64,000 nucleotides of DNA from Lysobacter stagni. GTDB lineage: Bacteria; Pseudomonadota; Gammaproteobacteria; Xanthomonadales; Xanthomonadaceae. Shown here piece after piece: positions 42,254 to 51,307 of the stretch. The translations under genes were made by a program, and so were the position numbers. Below the pieces are notes generated by a model. The model was given only the letters and a program-made list of their open reading frames with translations, ran no database searches and was not told the origin of the DNA. The stretch covers positions 1,434,001 to 1,498,000 of the forward strand of contig NZ_JASGBI010000001.1 of NCBI RefSeq assembly GCF_030053425.1. Reading direction: 5' to 3'. Numbering within the stretch: the first letter of the stretch is position 1; each line of letters starts with the position of its first letter.

Positions 42254-43954
42254 ATGCAAGCGTTCTTCCAGTTCCTGGCCGACAACCCGTACATCCTGCT
42301 GTTCTTCACCGTGGGAATGGCGGTACTGGTCGGCAAGTTCTCGGTAAAGGGATACGGCCTTGGCATGGTGGCCGCGGCTGTCGTGGTGGGCGCGGCGCTG
42401 GCAACCTGGGCCTCGACCTATGGCGTGAAGCTGCAGCTGGACAACTTCGCCAAGTCGCTCTTCTACTACCTCTTCATGTACGGCGTTGGCCTGCGCGTGG
42501 GCCCGGCGTTCTTCAACGCGCTGAAGAAGGACGGCATCACCTTCACCATCCTGGCGGTGATCTGTTCGTTCCTCGGCCTGGGGCTGGTGGTGCTCATGTC
42601 GAAGTGGCTCGCTCTGCCGCCGGGTTCCGCGGGTGGCGTGCTGGCCGGTTCGCAGACGATGTCCGCCGCCATCGGCACCGCCGAGATGGCGATGGAGCAG
42701 GGCGCGTACAAAGTGCCTGCAGGAACCACCGCCGAACAGGTGTCGGGCATGATCGCGCTGGGTTACGGCGTGACCTACATCTGGGGCACGGTCGGCATCA
42801 TCCTGATCTGCAAGTACCTGCCGCGCTGGTGGGGCGTGGATGCGCGCAAGGCCGCCCTGGAGTACGAACAGGAGCACGGCGTGCGCAATGTCGATGACGC
42901 CGCGCTGACCGGCTATCGCGGCGGTGGCCTGCGTGCGTACCGGCTGGACAACGCGCAGACGGCGGGGCAGAGCATCGCGCAGTTCCGCAAGACGTACCCG
43001 CAGTACCGCATCGTCAACGTGCGGCGCGGCGAGGATTCCCTCGGGGCGGCACCCGACCTGGTGCTGCAGCGCGGCGACGTGATCGCCCTGGGCGGCAAGC
43101 TCGAGGACCTGACCGCCAACCTCGGGTTGCTCGGTGTCGAGATCGACGATCCGAAGGCGCTGAACGTGCCGCTGGATCAGGCCGAGATCCTGGTGACGGA
43201 AAAGGAGTTCGTGGGCAAGCCGCTGCGCACGCTGGCCGCCGAGGATTTCGCGGGCCAGTTGCAGGTGACGCGCCTGGAGCGTTCCGGCGAGCCGATCCCG
43301 GTCGGCGCGGAAACCGAACTCAAGCGTCTGGACGTGCTGTTCGTCACCGGCCTCAAGGGCGCCGTGGACAAGGCGGCCGGCCTGCTGGGCAAGATCGCGC
43401 GGCCGAGCACGTCGACCGACCTGCTCACGCTGTCGGCCGGCATGGTGCTGGGTCTGCTGATCGGCAAGATCAACGTGCCGGTGGGCGACTTCTCCGTGGG
43501 CCTGGGCAATGCCGGCGGCCTGCTGCTGTCGGGCATCTTCGTCTCGTCGATCGTGTCGCGCCTGCGCTACTTCGGCAGCACGCCGAATGCGGCTCGCAAC
43601 ATCCTCGAAGACCTCGGCCTGGTGACCTTCATCGCCATCGTCGGCATCAACGCCGGCGCGACGCTGCTGGAGCAGCTCACCGGTTCCATCGCGCTGAAGA
43701 TCTTCCTCGCCGGCTTCGTGGCCAGCACGATCCCACCCTTCATCACCTGGGCCATCGGATATCACTTCTTCAAGATCAATCCGGCCGTGCTGATGGGCGG
43801 CGTGGCGGGCTCGCGCTCGCACTCCGGCCCGGCACGCGAGGCGGCCAAGGAGATCGGCAGTACGGTGCCGTGGGTGGGCTTCCCGGTGGGCTATGCCATC
43901 TCCGGCGTGCTGTACACGGTGTTCGGCTACTTCGCGATGGTCCTGTCGCAGTAG
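42254..43954 (+). CDS. AspT-family (aspartate:alanine exchanger-like) transporter 1
   Basis: 566 residues: about five N-terminal and five or more C-terminal TM helices around a cytoplasmic region with two TrkA-C-like domains (about 210-380). The AAEX duplication is visible (GSQTMSAAIGTAE and GSRSHSGPAREAAKE). In Tetragenococcus the prototype swaps aspartate for alanine next to a decarboxylase, giving net proton removal. GGAGG before ATG 42254. Its neighbour suggests it exchanges the substrate and product of the decarboxylase; substrates are inferred. Confidence 0.85.
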   Translation: MQAFFQFLADNPYILLFFTVGMAVLVGKFSVKGYGLGMVAAAVVVGAALATWASTYGVKLQLDNFAKSLFYYLFMYGVGLRVGPAFFNALKKDGITFTILAVICSFLGLGLVVLMSKWLALPPGSAGGVLAGSQTMSAAIGTAEMAMEQGAYKVPAGTTAEQVSGMIALGYGVTYIWGTVGIILICKYLPRWWGVDARKAALEYEQEHGVRNVDDAALTGYRGGGLRAYRLDNAQTAGQSIAQFRKTYPQYRIVNVRRGEDSLGAAPDLVLQRGDVIALGGKLEDLTANLGLLGVEIDDPKALNVPLDQAEILVTEKEFVGKPLRTLAAEDFAGQLQVTRLERSGEPIPVGAETELKRLDVLFVTGLKGAVDKAAGLLGKIARPSTSTDLLTLSAGMVLGLLIGKINVPVGDFSVGLGNAGGLLLSGIFVSSIVSRLRYFGSTPNAARNILEDLGLVTFIAIVGINAGATLLEQLTGSIALKIFLAGFVASTIPPFITWAIGYHFFKINPAVLMGGVAGSRSHSGPAREAAKEIGSTVPWVGFPVGYAISGVLYTVFGYFAMVLSQ

Positions 43955-43970
43955 CGGGAAAGGAGGCGAC

Positions 43971-45380
43971 ATGAATGCTGTTCGATGGGAACTCGGGTGG
44001 CCGGCACGCGTGCCGGCCCTGGCCACCGGCCTGTTGGCACTTGCCCTTGCCGCCGCCCTCGCCCCCATGCAGGCGCATGCACAGGTCGCCGCGCCTGCGC
44101 CTGTGCCCGCGCCGGAAGTGGAAGTCGACGACGTCGAGCAGGTGCCTACCTCCGTCGAGCAGGGCCAGACGCCGCTCGGCGAAGCCTTCGCGCCGCGCGA
44201 TCACGCCGCGTGGGTACGCGAAACGCGGCGCAAGGCGTTCCAGGACACCAAATGGGACCTGCAGGCGCGCTCGTTCTACCTGGGACGCGACAAGTACGAC
44301 AACAGCGAGAGCGAGGCCTGGGCGCTGGGCGGATCGCTCGGCTTCAAGACGGGCTACTTCCGCGAACGCTTTGCCTTCGGAGCGACCGGCTATACCTCGC
44401 AGAAACTCTACGGCCCCGAGGACAAGGACGGCACGACGCTGCTGAAGCCGGGCCAGGAAGGCTACACCGTGCTGGGCGAGGTTTACGGCGAGTTCCTGCT
44501 CAACCAGGACACACGGCTGACCATCGGGCGTCGCGGCTTCGACACGCCCTACATCAACCGCAACGATGTCCGGATGACGCCCAACACGTTCCAGGCGATC
44601 GCGGTGCAGGGTCTGTATGGCGGCGATGACGGTCGGCCGGAATGGCGCGTGGGTGGCGGCTACTTCGACGAGATCAAGGAGCGCAACTCGGACGAGTTCG
44701 TGTCCATGGCGGAGGATGCGGGCGCGCCCGACGGCGTGGAACGCGGCGTCTACGCGCTGGGCGCCAACTTCAAGACCGGCGATTTCCAGATCGGTGCCAT
44801 CGACTACTACAGCAACGACATCATCAACATCTTCTACACCGAGGCACGGTACGGCATCGCCCTGAACGACAAGTGGAAGCTGGCGTTGGCGGCGCAGTAT
44901 TCCGACCAGACCAGCACCGGCGACGAACTGCTGCGCGGCACGGATTTCTCCTCCGACCAGTGGGGCGCGAAGGCGGAGCTGTCCTACGGCGGCGCGCTGT
45001 TCACCACCGCCTACACGCGCGCTGGCGGCGACACCAACATGCAGAACCCGTGGAGCGGCTACCCCGGCTACACCAGCGTGCAGGTCGAGGACTTCAACCG
45101 CGACGGCGAGTCCGCGTGGCTGCTGCGCGCGGGCTACACGTTCAAGGCGATCAAGGGCGCAAGCGTCTACGCGCTGTACGTGGATGGCAGCGATCCGCAG
45201 TCGCCGACCGAGTACGCCAAGAACGAATACGACCTCAACTTCCAGTGGGCGATCCCGGATGGCTTCCTGAAGGGCCTGCTGGTGCGGATGCGATACGCAC
45301 GCGTGTCGCAGAGCGATCCCGCCGATTCCGATCTCGAGGACGTGCGCATCATGATCTTCTACGATCCGCCGAAGCTCTGA
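43971..45380 (+). CDS. OprD-family outer-membrane porin
   Basis: 469 residues with a signal peptide (about 1-38). The opening ARSFYLGRDKYDNSESEAWALGG, the IGRRGFDTPYINRNDVRMTPN segment and the DDLEDVRIMIFYDPPKL-type last strands fit the 18-strand OprD/OpdA porins that take up basic amino acids or carboxylates. AAAGGAGG precedes the ATG, 16 bp after the first exchanger. A role in bringing amino acid to the decarboxylase cycle follows from position. Confidence 0.82.
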   Translation: MNAVRWELGWPARVPALATGLLALALAAALAPMQAHAQVAAPAPVPAPEVEVDDVEQVPTSVEQGQTPLGEAFAPRDHAAWVRETRRKAFQDTKWDLQARSFYLGRDKYDNSESEAWALGGSLGFKTGYFRERFAFGATGYTSQKLYGPEDKDGTTLLKPGQEGYTVLGEVYGEFLLNQDTRLTIGRRGFDTPYINRNDVRMTPNTFQAIAVQGLYGGDDGRPEWRVGGGYFDEIKERNSDEFVSMAEDAGAPDGVERGVYALGANFKTGDFQIGAIDYYSNDIINIFYTEARYGIALNDKWKLALAAQYSDQTSTGDELLRGTDFSSDQWGAKAELSYGGALFTTAYTRAGGDTNMQNPWSGYPGYTSVQVEDFNRDGESAWLLRAGYTFKAIKGASVYALYVDGSDPQSPTEYAKNEYDLNFQWAIPDGFLKGLLVRMRYARVSQSDPADSDLEDVRIMIFYDPPKL

Positions 45381-45396
45381 CGCGGTTACAACCGGC

Positions 45397-47082
45397 ATGG
45401 CGTGGTTCGCGCAGGTGCTGTCGCGCTACCCGGAACTGGGCATCTACCTCGTGCTGGGCCTGGGATTCTGGCTGGGCCGGGTACGCTTTCGCGGCTTCGT
45501 GCTGGGCGGCGTCGCCGGTTCGCTCCTCGTCGGACTGGTGCTTGGCGCGTGGTTCGCGGTTCCGGTGTCGGCAGCGGCCAAGTCGCTGGCGTTCCTGTTG
45601 TTCCTGTTCGGCATCGGCTATGAGGTCGGGCCCAGTTTCACCGCGATGAAGGGACTGGGCTGGCGGCTGGCTGCGCTGGGCGTGTTCATGCCCGTGGTGG
45701 GCCTGGCGACGGCGTGGGCCGTGGCGCGCGCTGCATCGCTGGATGCGGGCCTGGCGGCGGGCATGCTCAGTGGCGCGCTGACACAGTCGCCGGCGATGGG
45801 CACCGCGACCGAAGCGCTGCATGCATTGCCCATGGACGACGCGACGCGCGATGTGCTGCTGGCGCATGTCGGCGTCGCCGGAACGCTGTGCTACCTGTTC
45901 GGCGCGATCGGCCTGATCCTGATGTGCACCGCCATCGGGCCGCGCCTGCTGGGCATCGATCTGCGCAGCGCCTCGCGCGAGCTGGAGTCCGAGTACGGAA
46001 TCGCCCGTCGCAGCCAGGGCGTGCAGGCCGCGTGGCAGCCATTCGAGACGCGTGCCTACCGCGTGCCAGCAGGTGCGGCGATCGAGGGGCGTCGCGTCGA
46101 GGAAGCCGAACGGCTCGTCGCCGACTCGCGCCTGTTCGTGCACCGCATCCGCCGCAACGGTGAACTGATGGAGCCCGTGCCGGGCATGGCCATCGAGGCC
46201 GGCGACCTGCTGGCCATCGCCGGCCGGCGCGAAGTGCTGGTCAACGTGATCGGCGAGCGTGCCGTGGAAGTCGAGGACCGCGAACTGCTGGAGATTCCGA
46301 TCGCGTCCCACGAGGTGTTCGTGTCGAAGACGCGCTGGGTGGGTGCGACGCTGGAGCAGATCGCTATCTCGGACGAGATGCGCGCGGTGTTCCTGCGTCG
46401 CATCCTGCGGCGCGGCCAGGAAATTCCGATCGGTGCGCGCACGACGATCCAGCGCGGCGACCGGTTGCTGCTGGTCGGGCACGAGCGCGCGGTGCTGCGC
46501 GCGGCGGCAGGACTGGGCGAGGTGATCCTTCCCACCGACACCACCGATTTCGGGGTGGTCGGCCTGGCGGTGTTCATCGGCGGCCTGGCGGGCGTGGTTC
46601 TGGCGGTGCCGGTGGGGCGCATCACGCTGAGCCTGGGCACGAGTGTCGGCGTGTTGCTGGCGGGCATCGTGACCGGTCAGTTGCGTGCGCGGCGCCCGTC
46701 GTTCGGCCGCATTCCCGACGGTGCGGTAAAGCTGATGCAGGTCTTCGGCCTGGGCAGCTTCGCAGCGATGGTGGGGCTTGGCGCGGGCCCGCATTTCGTT
46801 TCCGCGGTGCGCGCATCGGGCATCGCGCTGCCGCTGGGCGGTGCGATCGTGACGCTGACGCCGCCGCTGCTGGCGCTGTGGTTCGGGCGCAAGGTGCTGC
46901 GCCTGCATCCGGTGCTGTTGCTGGGGGCGATCTGCGGCGGGCAGACCTCCACCACCGCGCTGTCCGTGCTGCAGGAGAAGTCCGGAAGTTCCATCGCCGT
47001 GCTGGGCTACTCCGGCGCCGTTCCGGTCGCGCACGTGTTCCTGACCACGTGGGGTGCGGTGATGGTGCTGTTGTTCCATTGA
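45397..47082 (+). CDS. AspT-family transporter 2
   Basis: 561 residues, same architecture as the first exchanger but clearly diverged (SGALTQSPAMGTATEAL and GAICGGQTSTTALSVLQEKSG in the duplicated motifs, two TrkA-C-like domains at about 210-370). Starts 16 bp after the porin stop. Two AAEX proteins in one unit could form a heteromer or serve two substrate-product pairs. Confidence 0.83.
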   Translation: MAWFAQVLSRYPELGIYLVLGLGFWLGRVRFRGFVLGGVAGSLLVGLVLGAWFAVPVSAAAKSLAFLLFLFGIGYEVGPSFTAMKGLGWRLAALGVFMPVVGLATAWAVARAASLDAGLAAGMLSGALTQSPAMGTATEALHALPMDDATRDVLLAHVGVAGTLCYLFGAIGLILMCTAIGPRLLGIDLRSASRELESEYGIARRSQGVQAAWQPFETRAYRVPAGAAIEGRRVEEAERLVADSRLFVHRIRRNGELMEPVPGMAIEAGDLLAIAGRREVLVNVIGERAVEVEDRELLEIPIASHEVFVSKTRWVGATLEQIAISDEMRAVFLRRILRRGQEIPIGARTTIQRGDRLLLVGHERAVLRAAAGLGEVILPTDTTDFGVVGLAVFIGGLAGVVLAVPVGRITLSLGTSVGVLLAGIVTGQLRARRPSFGRIPDGAVKLMQVFGLGSFAAMVGLGAGPHFVSAVRASGIALPLGGAIVTLTPPLLALWFGRKVLRLHPVLLLGAICGGQTSTTALSVLQEKSGSSIAVLGYSGAVPVAHVFLTTWGAVMVLLFH

Positions 47083-47091
47083 GGTGATGCC

Positions 47092-47454
47092 ATGATCGAG
47101 CGCATGCGCCAATGGCGCCGGTTCGTCTCGGACGCCTTGTTCGAACGCGGTGGTCTGAAGCTGGTCTTCGAGCACGCGCGCAACCTGGTCGTGGCGACGT
47201 TGATCATCGCGGCCGGGCTGGAGGCCAGCCATGGTTCGCGGAAGATCGCGCTGGCCATGGATGCCTTCATCATCGGCAACCTGGTGGCGCTGGTCGGACT
47301 GGCACTGCTGGTGCTCAACTTCCTGGACGGGCTGCGCCTGCTCACGCGCCTGAACGCTCCGCGCCTGCTGCAGTGGCTGCTGGCGCTGACCTATGTGGTG
47401 TTCTCCTGGCGCGTGGCGCAGCTGGTGCTGATGTTCCGCAGCCATCCGGTCTGA
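47092..47454 (+). CDS. Small membrane protein ending the decarboxylase run
   Basis: 120 residues, basic and amphipathic at the N-terminus, with three hydrophobic segments (about 30-46, 57-78, 91-112). No family recognised, although phosphate-starvation PsiE-type small membrane proteins are of similar build. It starts 9 bp after the second exchanger. Confidence 0.65.
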   Translation: MIERMRQWRRFVSDALFERGGLKLVFEHARNLVVATLIIAAGLEASHGSRKIALAMDAFIIGNLVALVGLALLVLNFLDGLRLLTRLNAPRLLQWLLALTYVVFSWRVAQLVLMFRSHPV

Positions 47455-47505
47455 ACGACCCCGGTGGGGTCCATGTTGCAGTGCCTCAATGTTCCCGGGG
47501 CGCTG

Positions 47506-47528
47506 CCGATATCCCGTACGTATATCGG
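47506..47528. promoter_or_regulatory. Inverted repeat upstream of motA
   Basis: CCGATAT and ATATCGG, perfect 7-bp arms with a 9-nt centre (CCCGTACGT), 9 bp before the motA ATG. It overlaps the region where a ribosome-binding site would be, and no GGAG is visible before motA, so it may act as an operator or as an mRNA hairpin limiting translation. Confidence 0.5.
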
Positions 47529-47537
47529 GACCCCCAC

Positions 47538-48395
47538 ATGTTCATCATCATCGGCTTCATCGTCGTGCTCGGCAGCGTGCTCGGCGGATTCGTGCTGTCG
47601 CACGGGAAGATCGGCGCACTGTGGCAGCCGTACGAGCTGCTCATCATCGGCGGCGCCGCGTTCGGCGCGTTCCTGGTGGCCAACCCGATCAAGGTCGTGA
47701 AGGCCTGCGTGGGCGGCATCCCGCGCCTGCTGAAGGGCGCCCATTACAAGAAGAGCGACTACGTCGACATCCTGGCGATGCTCTACGACGTGCTGATGAA
47801 GGCGCGCCGCGAGGGCATGATGGCCATCGAGCGCGACGTGGACGACCCCGCCTCCAGCGAGCTGTTCTCGCGTTATCCGAAGCTGCAGGCGGACACGCGC
47901 CTGATGGAGTTCACCACCGACTGCCTGCGCCTGATGGTCAGCGGCAACTTCGAGCCGCACGAGCTCGAACAGGTGCTGGACATCGAGCTGGAGACGCACA
48001 CGAAGGAAGCCAACGAGCCTTCGCATGCGCTGCAGGTGCTGGCCGATTCGTTGCCGGGCTTCGGCATCGTCGCGGCCGTGCTGGGCATCGTGATCACCAT
48101 GGCTTCGATCGGCGGCGAAGCGGCGGAGATCGGCAAGCATGTGGCCGGCGCGCTGGTCGGCACGTTCCTGGGCATCCTGCTGGGCTACGGCTTCGTCGGC
48201 CCGCTGGCGACGGCGATGCACCACCACGCACAGGAAGAAGCCAAGGCGTTCGAAATCATCAAGATGGCGCTGGTGTCCAGTCTGCGCGGCTACTCGCCGA
48301 GCGTGGCGGTGGAGTTCGCGCGCAAGCTGCTGTTCTCCGACATGCGCCCGGCCTTCAGCGACCTCGACGCCCACCTGCGGGCCAACAAGCGCTGA
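47538..48395 (+). CDS. motA: Flagellar motor stator protein MotA
   Basis: 285 residues, four TM helices and the large cytoplasmic loop; marks include the opening IIGFIVVLGSVLGGFVLSHG, TTDCLRLMVSGNFEPHELE and the conserved Pro-bearing helices SLPGFGIVAAVLGIVITM and GYGFVGPLATAM. With MotB it forms the proton-driven stator. The gene precedes motB by one base. Confidence 0.95.
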   Translation: MFIIIGFIVVLGSVLGGFVLSHGKIGALWQPYELLIIGGAAFGAFLVANPIKVVKACVGGIPRLLKGAHYKKSDYVDILAMLYDVLMKARREGMMAIERDVDDPASSELFSRYPKLQADTRLMEFTTDCLRLMVSGNFEPHELEQVLDIELETHTKEANEPSHALQVLADSLPGFGIVAAVLGIVITMASIGGEAAEIGKHVAGALVGTFLGILLGYGFVGPLATAMHHHAQEEAKAFEIIKMALVSSLRGYSPSVAVEFARKLLFSDMRPAFSDLDAHLRANKR

Positions 48396-48396
48396 C

Positions 48397-49380
48397 ATGG
48401 CCGCCAACCGCGAACGCCCGCTGATCATCCTGCGCCCGGTCAAGCGGGTCGTGGCCGGCCATCACGGCGGCGCCTGGAAAGTGGCGTACGCGGATTTCGT
48501 CACCGCGATGATGGCGTTCTTCCTGGTGATGTGGCTGGTTGGCATCACCGACAAGCAGCAACGCGCCGCGATCTCCGAATACTTCAAGAACCCCAGTGCC
48601 GTGCCGGGCCGCTCGCTGAAACCCGCGCCGGGCGCCAACGGGCCGGGCGGCGCGGCCGACCGTCTCATTCCCACGACCAGCGCCGTGGCGGTCGCGGGCG
48701 GCCACGGCGCGGAGTTCGGCGCGCGCGAACCGATGAAGATCACGCCGCAGGCCGCCAAACAGGCGGCGCGCGAAGAAGAAAAAAGGCGACTGGACGCGCT
48801 CAAGCGCACGCTGGAGGAAGCGGTCGAACGCAGCCAGGCGCTGGCGCCGTTCAAGGACCAGTTGATGATCGACCTCACGCCGGAAGGGCTGCGCATCCAG
48901 ATCGTCGATCGCCTTAACCGACCGATGTTCGACTCGGCCAGCGCACGCCTGAAGGACTACGCGCACAAACTGCTGGGCGAGCTGGGCAAGCTGCTCAACG
49001 ATGGCCACCACAGCATCGCGCTGAGCGGACACACCGACGAGATGCCGTTCCACGCGCTGGGCGGTTACGGCAACTGGGAACTGTCGGCCGAGCGCGCCAA
49101 TGCCGCGCGTCGTGCGCTGGTGGAAGGTGGGCTGGAAGAGGTGCGCGTGTCGCGCGTGGTCGGCCTGGCGGCATCGGTGCCGTTCGACAGGACCGATCCG
49201 CGCGCGGCGATCAACCGCCGCATCAGCATCGTGGTGCTCAACACGGAGAACGACTCGACGTTGCCGGAAGCCGCACCATCGCACCTGCCGACGCCGCGTG
49301 CGCCGGCACCGGGCTCTTCACCGGTGGAACCGGTGCGTGTGGTGGCGGGAACACCGGAAACGGCGCCCTCGCACGGCTGA
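48397..49380 (+). CDS. motB: Flagellar motor stator protein MotB
   Basis: 327 residues: one N-terminal TM helix with the proton-carrying Asp33 (AYADFVTAMMAFFLVMWLV), a linker and coiled coil (125-150), and an OmpA-type peptidoglycan-binding domain (about 165-290; GHTDEMPF, NWELSAERANAARRAL, NRRISIVVL). The C-terminal 40 residues are a Pro-rich tail. No other flagellar genes lie in the window. Confidence 0.95.
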   Translation: MAANRERPLIILRPVKRVVAGHHGGAWKVAYADFVTAMMAFFLVMWLVGITDKQQRAAISEYFKNPSAVPGRSLKPAPGANGPGGAADRLIPTTSAVAVAGGHGAEFGAREPMKITPQAAKQAAREEEKRRLDALKRTLEEAVERSQALAPFKDQLMIDLTPEGLRIQIVDRLNRPMFDSASARLKDYAHKLLGELGKLLNDGHHSIALSGHTDEMPFHALGGYGNWELSAERANAARRALVEGGLEEVRVSRVVGLAASVPFDRTDPRAAINRRISIVVLNTENDSTLPEAAPSHLPTPRAPAPGSSPVEPVRVVAGTPETAPSHG

Positions 49381-49389
49381 GGTGTGGGC

Positions 49390-50136
49390 TCAGGCCTGGC
49401 AGCCGCAGCCGGTCGAGGGCTTAGCGCACATCGGCGGAACCATCCACTCCTCGCGCCAGGCCTTGGTGGATGGGGACAGCCGGATCACGGCACTGCGCGC
49501 ACCGATGTACCAGCGCCCCTGACGGCGCACCAGCGAGGCGGGATACACCTGGCCCCAATGCCGGTTGGTGTGCAGTCGCGTGGCCGCCAGCGTGCGCAGG
49601 TCCACCTGCGTCATGCCGGTGCCCGTCACCAGTGTCCACGTGCTGTCCTGGGCCACGGCAGCACCCGGCGCCTCGCCCAGGTCGAGTGCCTTGTCGATCT
49701 GCCAGCGCGTCGCGCCCTGACGCTGCATGCGGTAGATCTCGCCACGGTCGAGTTGCGGCTGTCCCGTCGCGATGTAGACGTCGCCGCGGAACTGCGTGAA
49801 GGCGATGGCGTTGGCGCGCAACAGCTCCACCCGTTCGCGACCCGAGTCCGACACCCATTCCACCGTGCCCACGAACTCACCGCGGTTGCTGCCCACCAGG
49901 CGACCGCCCCCGGGCAGGGCCATGGCGAGATCCGGATGGCGCGAGGCATCGCTGGCGAACAACAGCTCACCGTGCGTACCGGTGCGCACGGTCCAGTCGT
50001 ATTGCGATTGGTTGGCGCAGGTCCATTCGCGTTCGTTCGCGGGCGGTGCGACCGCCGTCCACGCGTTCGGCGGCGCACCGGTGGCCGCCGCGAACGCGAC
50101 GGACCAGGCGAGCGCGCCGGTCATGAAAGTCCACAT
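49390..50136 (-). CDS. Hypothetical secreted protein
   Basis: 248 residues with a signal peptide (about 1-20) and a repetitive beta structure that could be a small propeller. It ends in a Cys cluster (CAKPSTGCGCQA). No family recognised. Convergent with motB, 9 bp apart. Confidence 0.65.
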   Translation of the reverse strand: MWTFMTGALAWSVAFAAATGAPPNAWTAVAPPANEREWTCANQSQYDWTVRTGTHGELLFASDASRHPDLAMALPGGGRLVGSNRGEFVGTVEWVSDSGRERVELLRANAIAFTQFRGDVYIATGQPQLDRGEIYRMQRQGATRWQIDKALDLGEAPGAAVAQDSTWTLVTGTGMTQVDLRTLAATRLHTNRHWGQVYPASLVRRQGRWYIGARSAVIRLSPSTKAWREEWMVPPMCAKPSTGCGCQA

Positions 50137-50329
50137 GTCGTGCCCCCGGGCACGGATTCCCCTGCGACCAGCCTACGCCGCCGCCGCGGCGTGCGATGCG
50201 GCAAGTCGATGGCCGTCGCGATGGCGGCGACGGGCGGCGGCGAAACGGCATCACATCGCACTTATGGGCGGGGTCTATGATCCATCGGCGCGCGATGTCC
50301 AGCGGTGTCCATTTCCCCGGGAGAGTCCC

Positions 50330-50536
50330 ATGAGCGAGCACGTCTACAAGTCACTCGAACTGACCGGTTCCTCGAAGAGCAGCAGCGACGACGCGATCCG
50401 CCGCGCCATCGAACGCGCATCCGAGACGGTCCGCAACATCAAGTGGTTCCATGTGCAGGACGTGCGCGGACACGTCGAGGACGGCAAGATCGCGCACTGG
50501 CAGGTGACCATCAAGATCGGATTCACCCTGGAATGA
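50330..50536 (+). CDS. Dodecin (flavin-binding/storage protein)
   Basis: 68 residues, the full length of dodecins: HVYKSLELTGSSKSSSDDAIRRAI opening and the flavin-stacking Trp in NIKWFHVQDVRG, ending HWQVTIKIGFTLE. Twelve copies assemble into a hollow sphere that holds flavin dimers. GGGAGAG precedes ATG 50330. Confidence 0.93.
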   Translation: MSEHVYKSLELTGSSKSSSDDAIRRAIERASETVRNIKWFHVQDVRGHVEDGKIAHWQVTIKIGFTLE

Positions 50537-50715
50537 GCGAGGCGAATCAGCGCGGCCTCATCGAAGACTGCCTGCGCGCCTGCGGCTGAGGCGCGCGCCG
50601 GCAGGCGCTTCTAGCCTTGAGCTGGATTCAACGAAGCCTTGCCAAAGCATCGCTTTTTCAACGCTCAGGAACGGCCTAACTTTCATTCCACCTCAAGTGG
50701 CAAAGGGAGTCGGCC

Positions 50716-50937
50716 GTGAATATCTACACCGGATTGCTGTTCCAGCAGGGCTATATCCAGGACCCCGCGCTGGCGCTGTCGCTGTCGGACGAACAGGCGC
50801 AAGGCGAGCGCGTGGAAGAAGTGGCGGCGACGCAGGCGCCGGAGCCCAGGCGCGAACGTCGTGGCGTGTGCGCGACCTTCCACAGTCACGCTGTGTCGAT
50901 GGTGTGCGGCGCCACCGCGCTGTCGCCGTTCCGCTGA
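50716..50937 (+). CDS. Small hypothetical protein
   Basis: 73 residues from GTG 50716, with AAAGGGAG upstream. The first 25 residues (IYTGLLFQQGYIQDPALAL) look conserved; the rest is polar and Arg/Glu-rich. Function unknown; no membrane segment. It is followed 8 bp later by the next gene. Confidence 0.6.
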   Translation: MNIYTGLLFQQGYIQDPALALSLSDEQAQGERVEEVAATQAPEPRRERRGVCATFHSHAVSMVCGATALSPFR

Positions 50938-50945
50938 GCGCGGTC

Positions 50946-51260
50946 ATGATCGCCCGGCTGTGGCATGGCATCACGCTGGCCGAGCAGGCGGAGGCATATC
51001 TGGCCTTCCTGCGCGACCGTGCGGTGCCGGACTATCGCCGCACGCCGGGCAACCGCTCGGTCAGCCTGATGCACCGCGTGGAAGGTCGGGTGGCGCACTT
51101 CCTGGTGCTCACGCATTGGGACAGCCTGCACGCGATCGAGGCCTTCGCAGGCACCGATGTGCAACGCGCGCGCTACTACCCGGAAGACGACGCCTTCCTG
51201 CTCGAGTTCGAACCGACCGTGGTGCATTACCGCGTCGACGAGGCCGCACCGCAGGCCTGA
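50946..51260 (+). CDS. ABM-type (antibiotic biosynthesis monooxygenase-like) small protein
   Basis: 104 residues with the ferredoxin-like dimeric alpha-beta barrel pattern: IARLWHGITL, a GNRSVSLMHRV strand, FLVLTHWDSLHAIEAFAG and a closing ARYYPEDDAFL strand. Members act as small monooxygenases, heme-degrading enzymes or scaffolds; no catalytic residue set decides between them here. Confidence 0.7.
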   Translation: MIARLWHGITLAEQAEAYLAFLRDRAVPDYRRTPGNRSVSLMHRVEGRVAHFLVLTHWDSLHAIEAFAGTDVQRARYYPEDDAFLLEFEPTVVHYRVDEAAPQA

Positions 51261-51307
51261 ACACCCGCGCCTCTGCCACACTGTGGCGGGGGCGTCGGGG
51301 GGGCGAC

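Noticed and set aside
50533..50589. 18-codon frame overlapping the dodecin stop
   Set aside because: ATGA overlap is present, but it is too short and featureless to call a gene.
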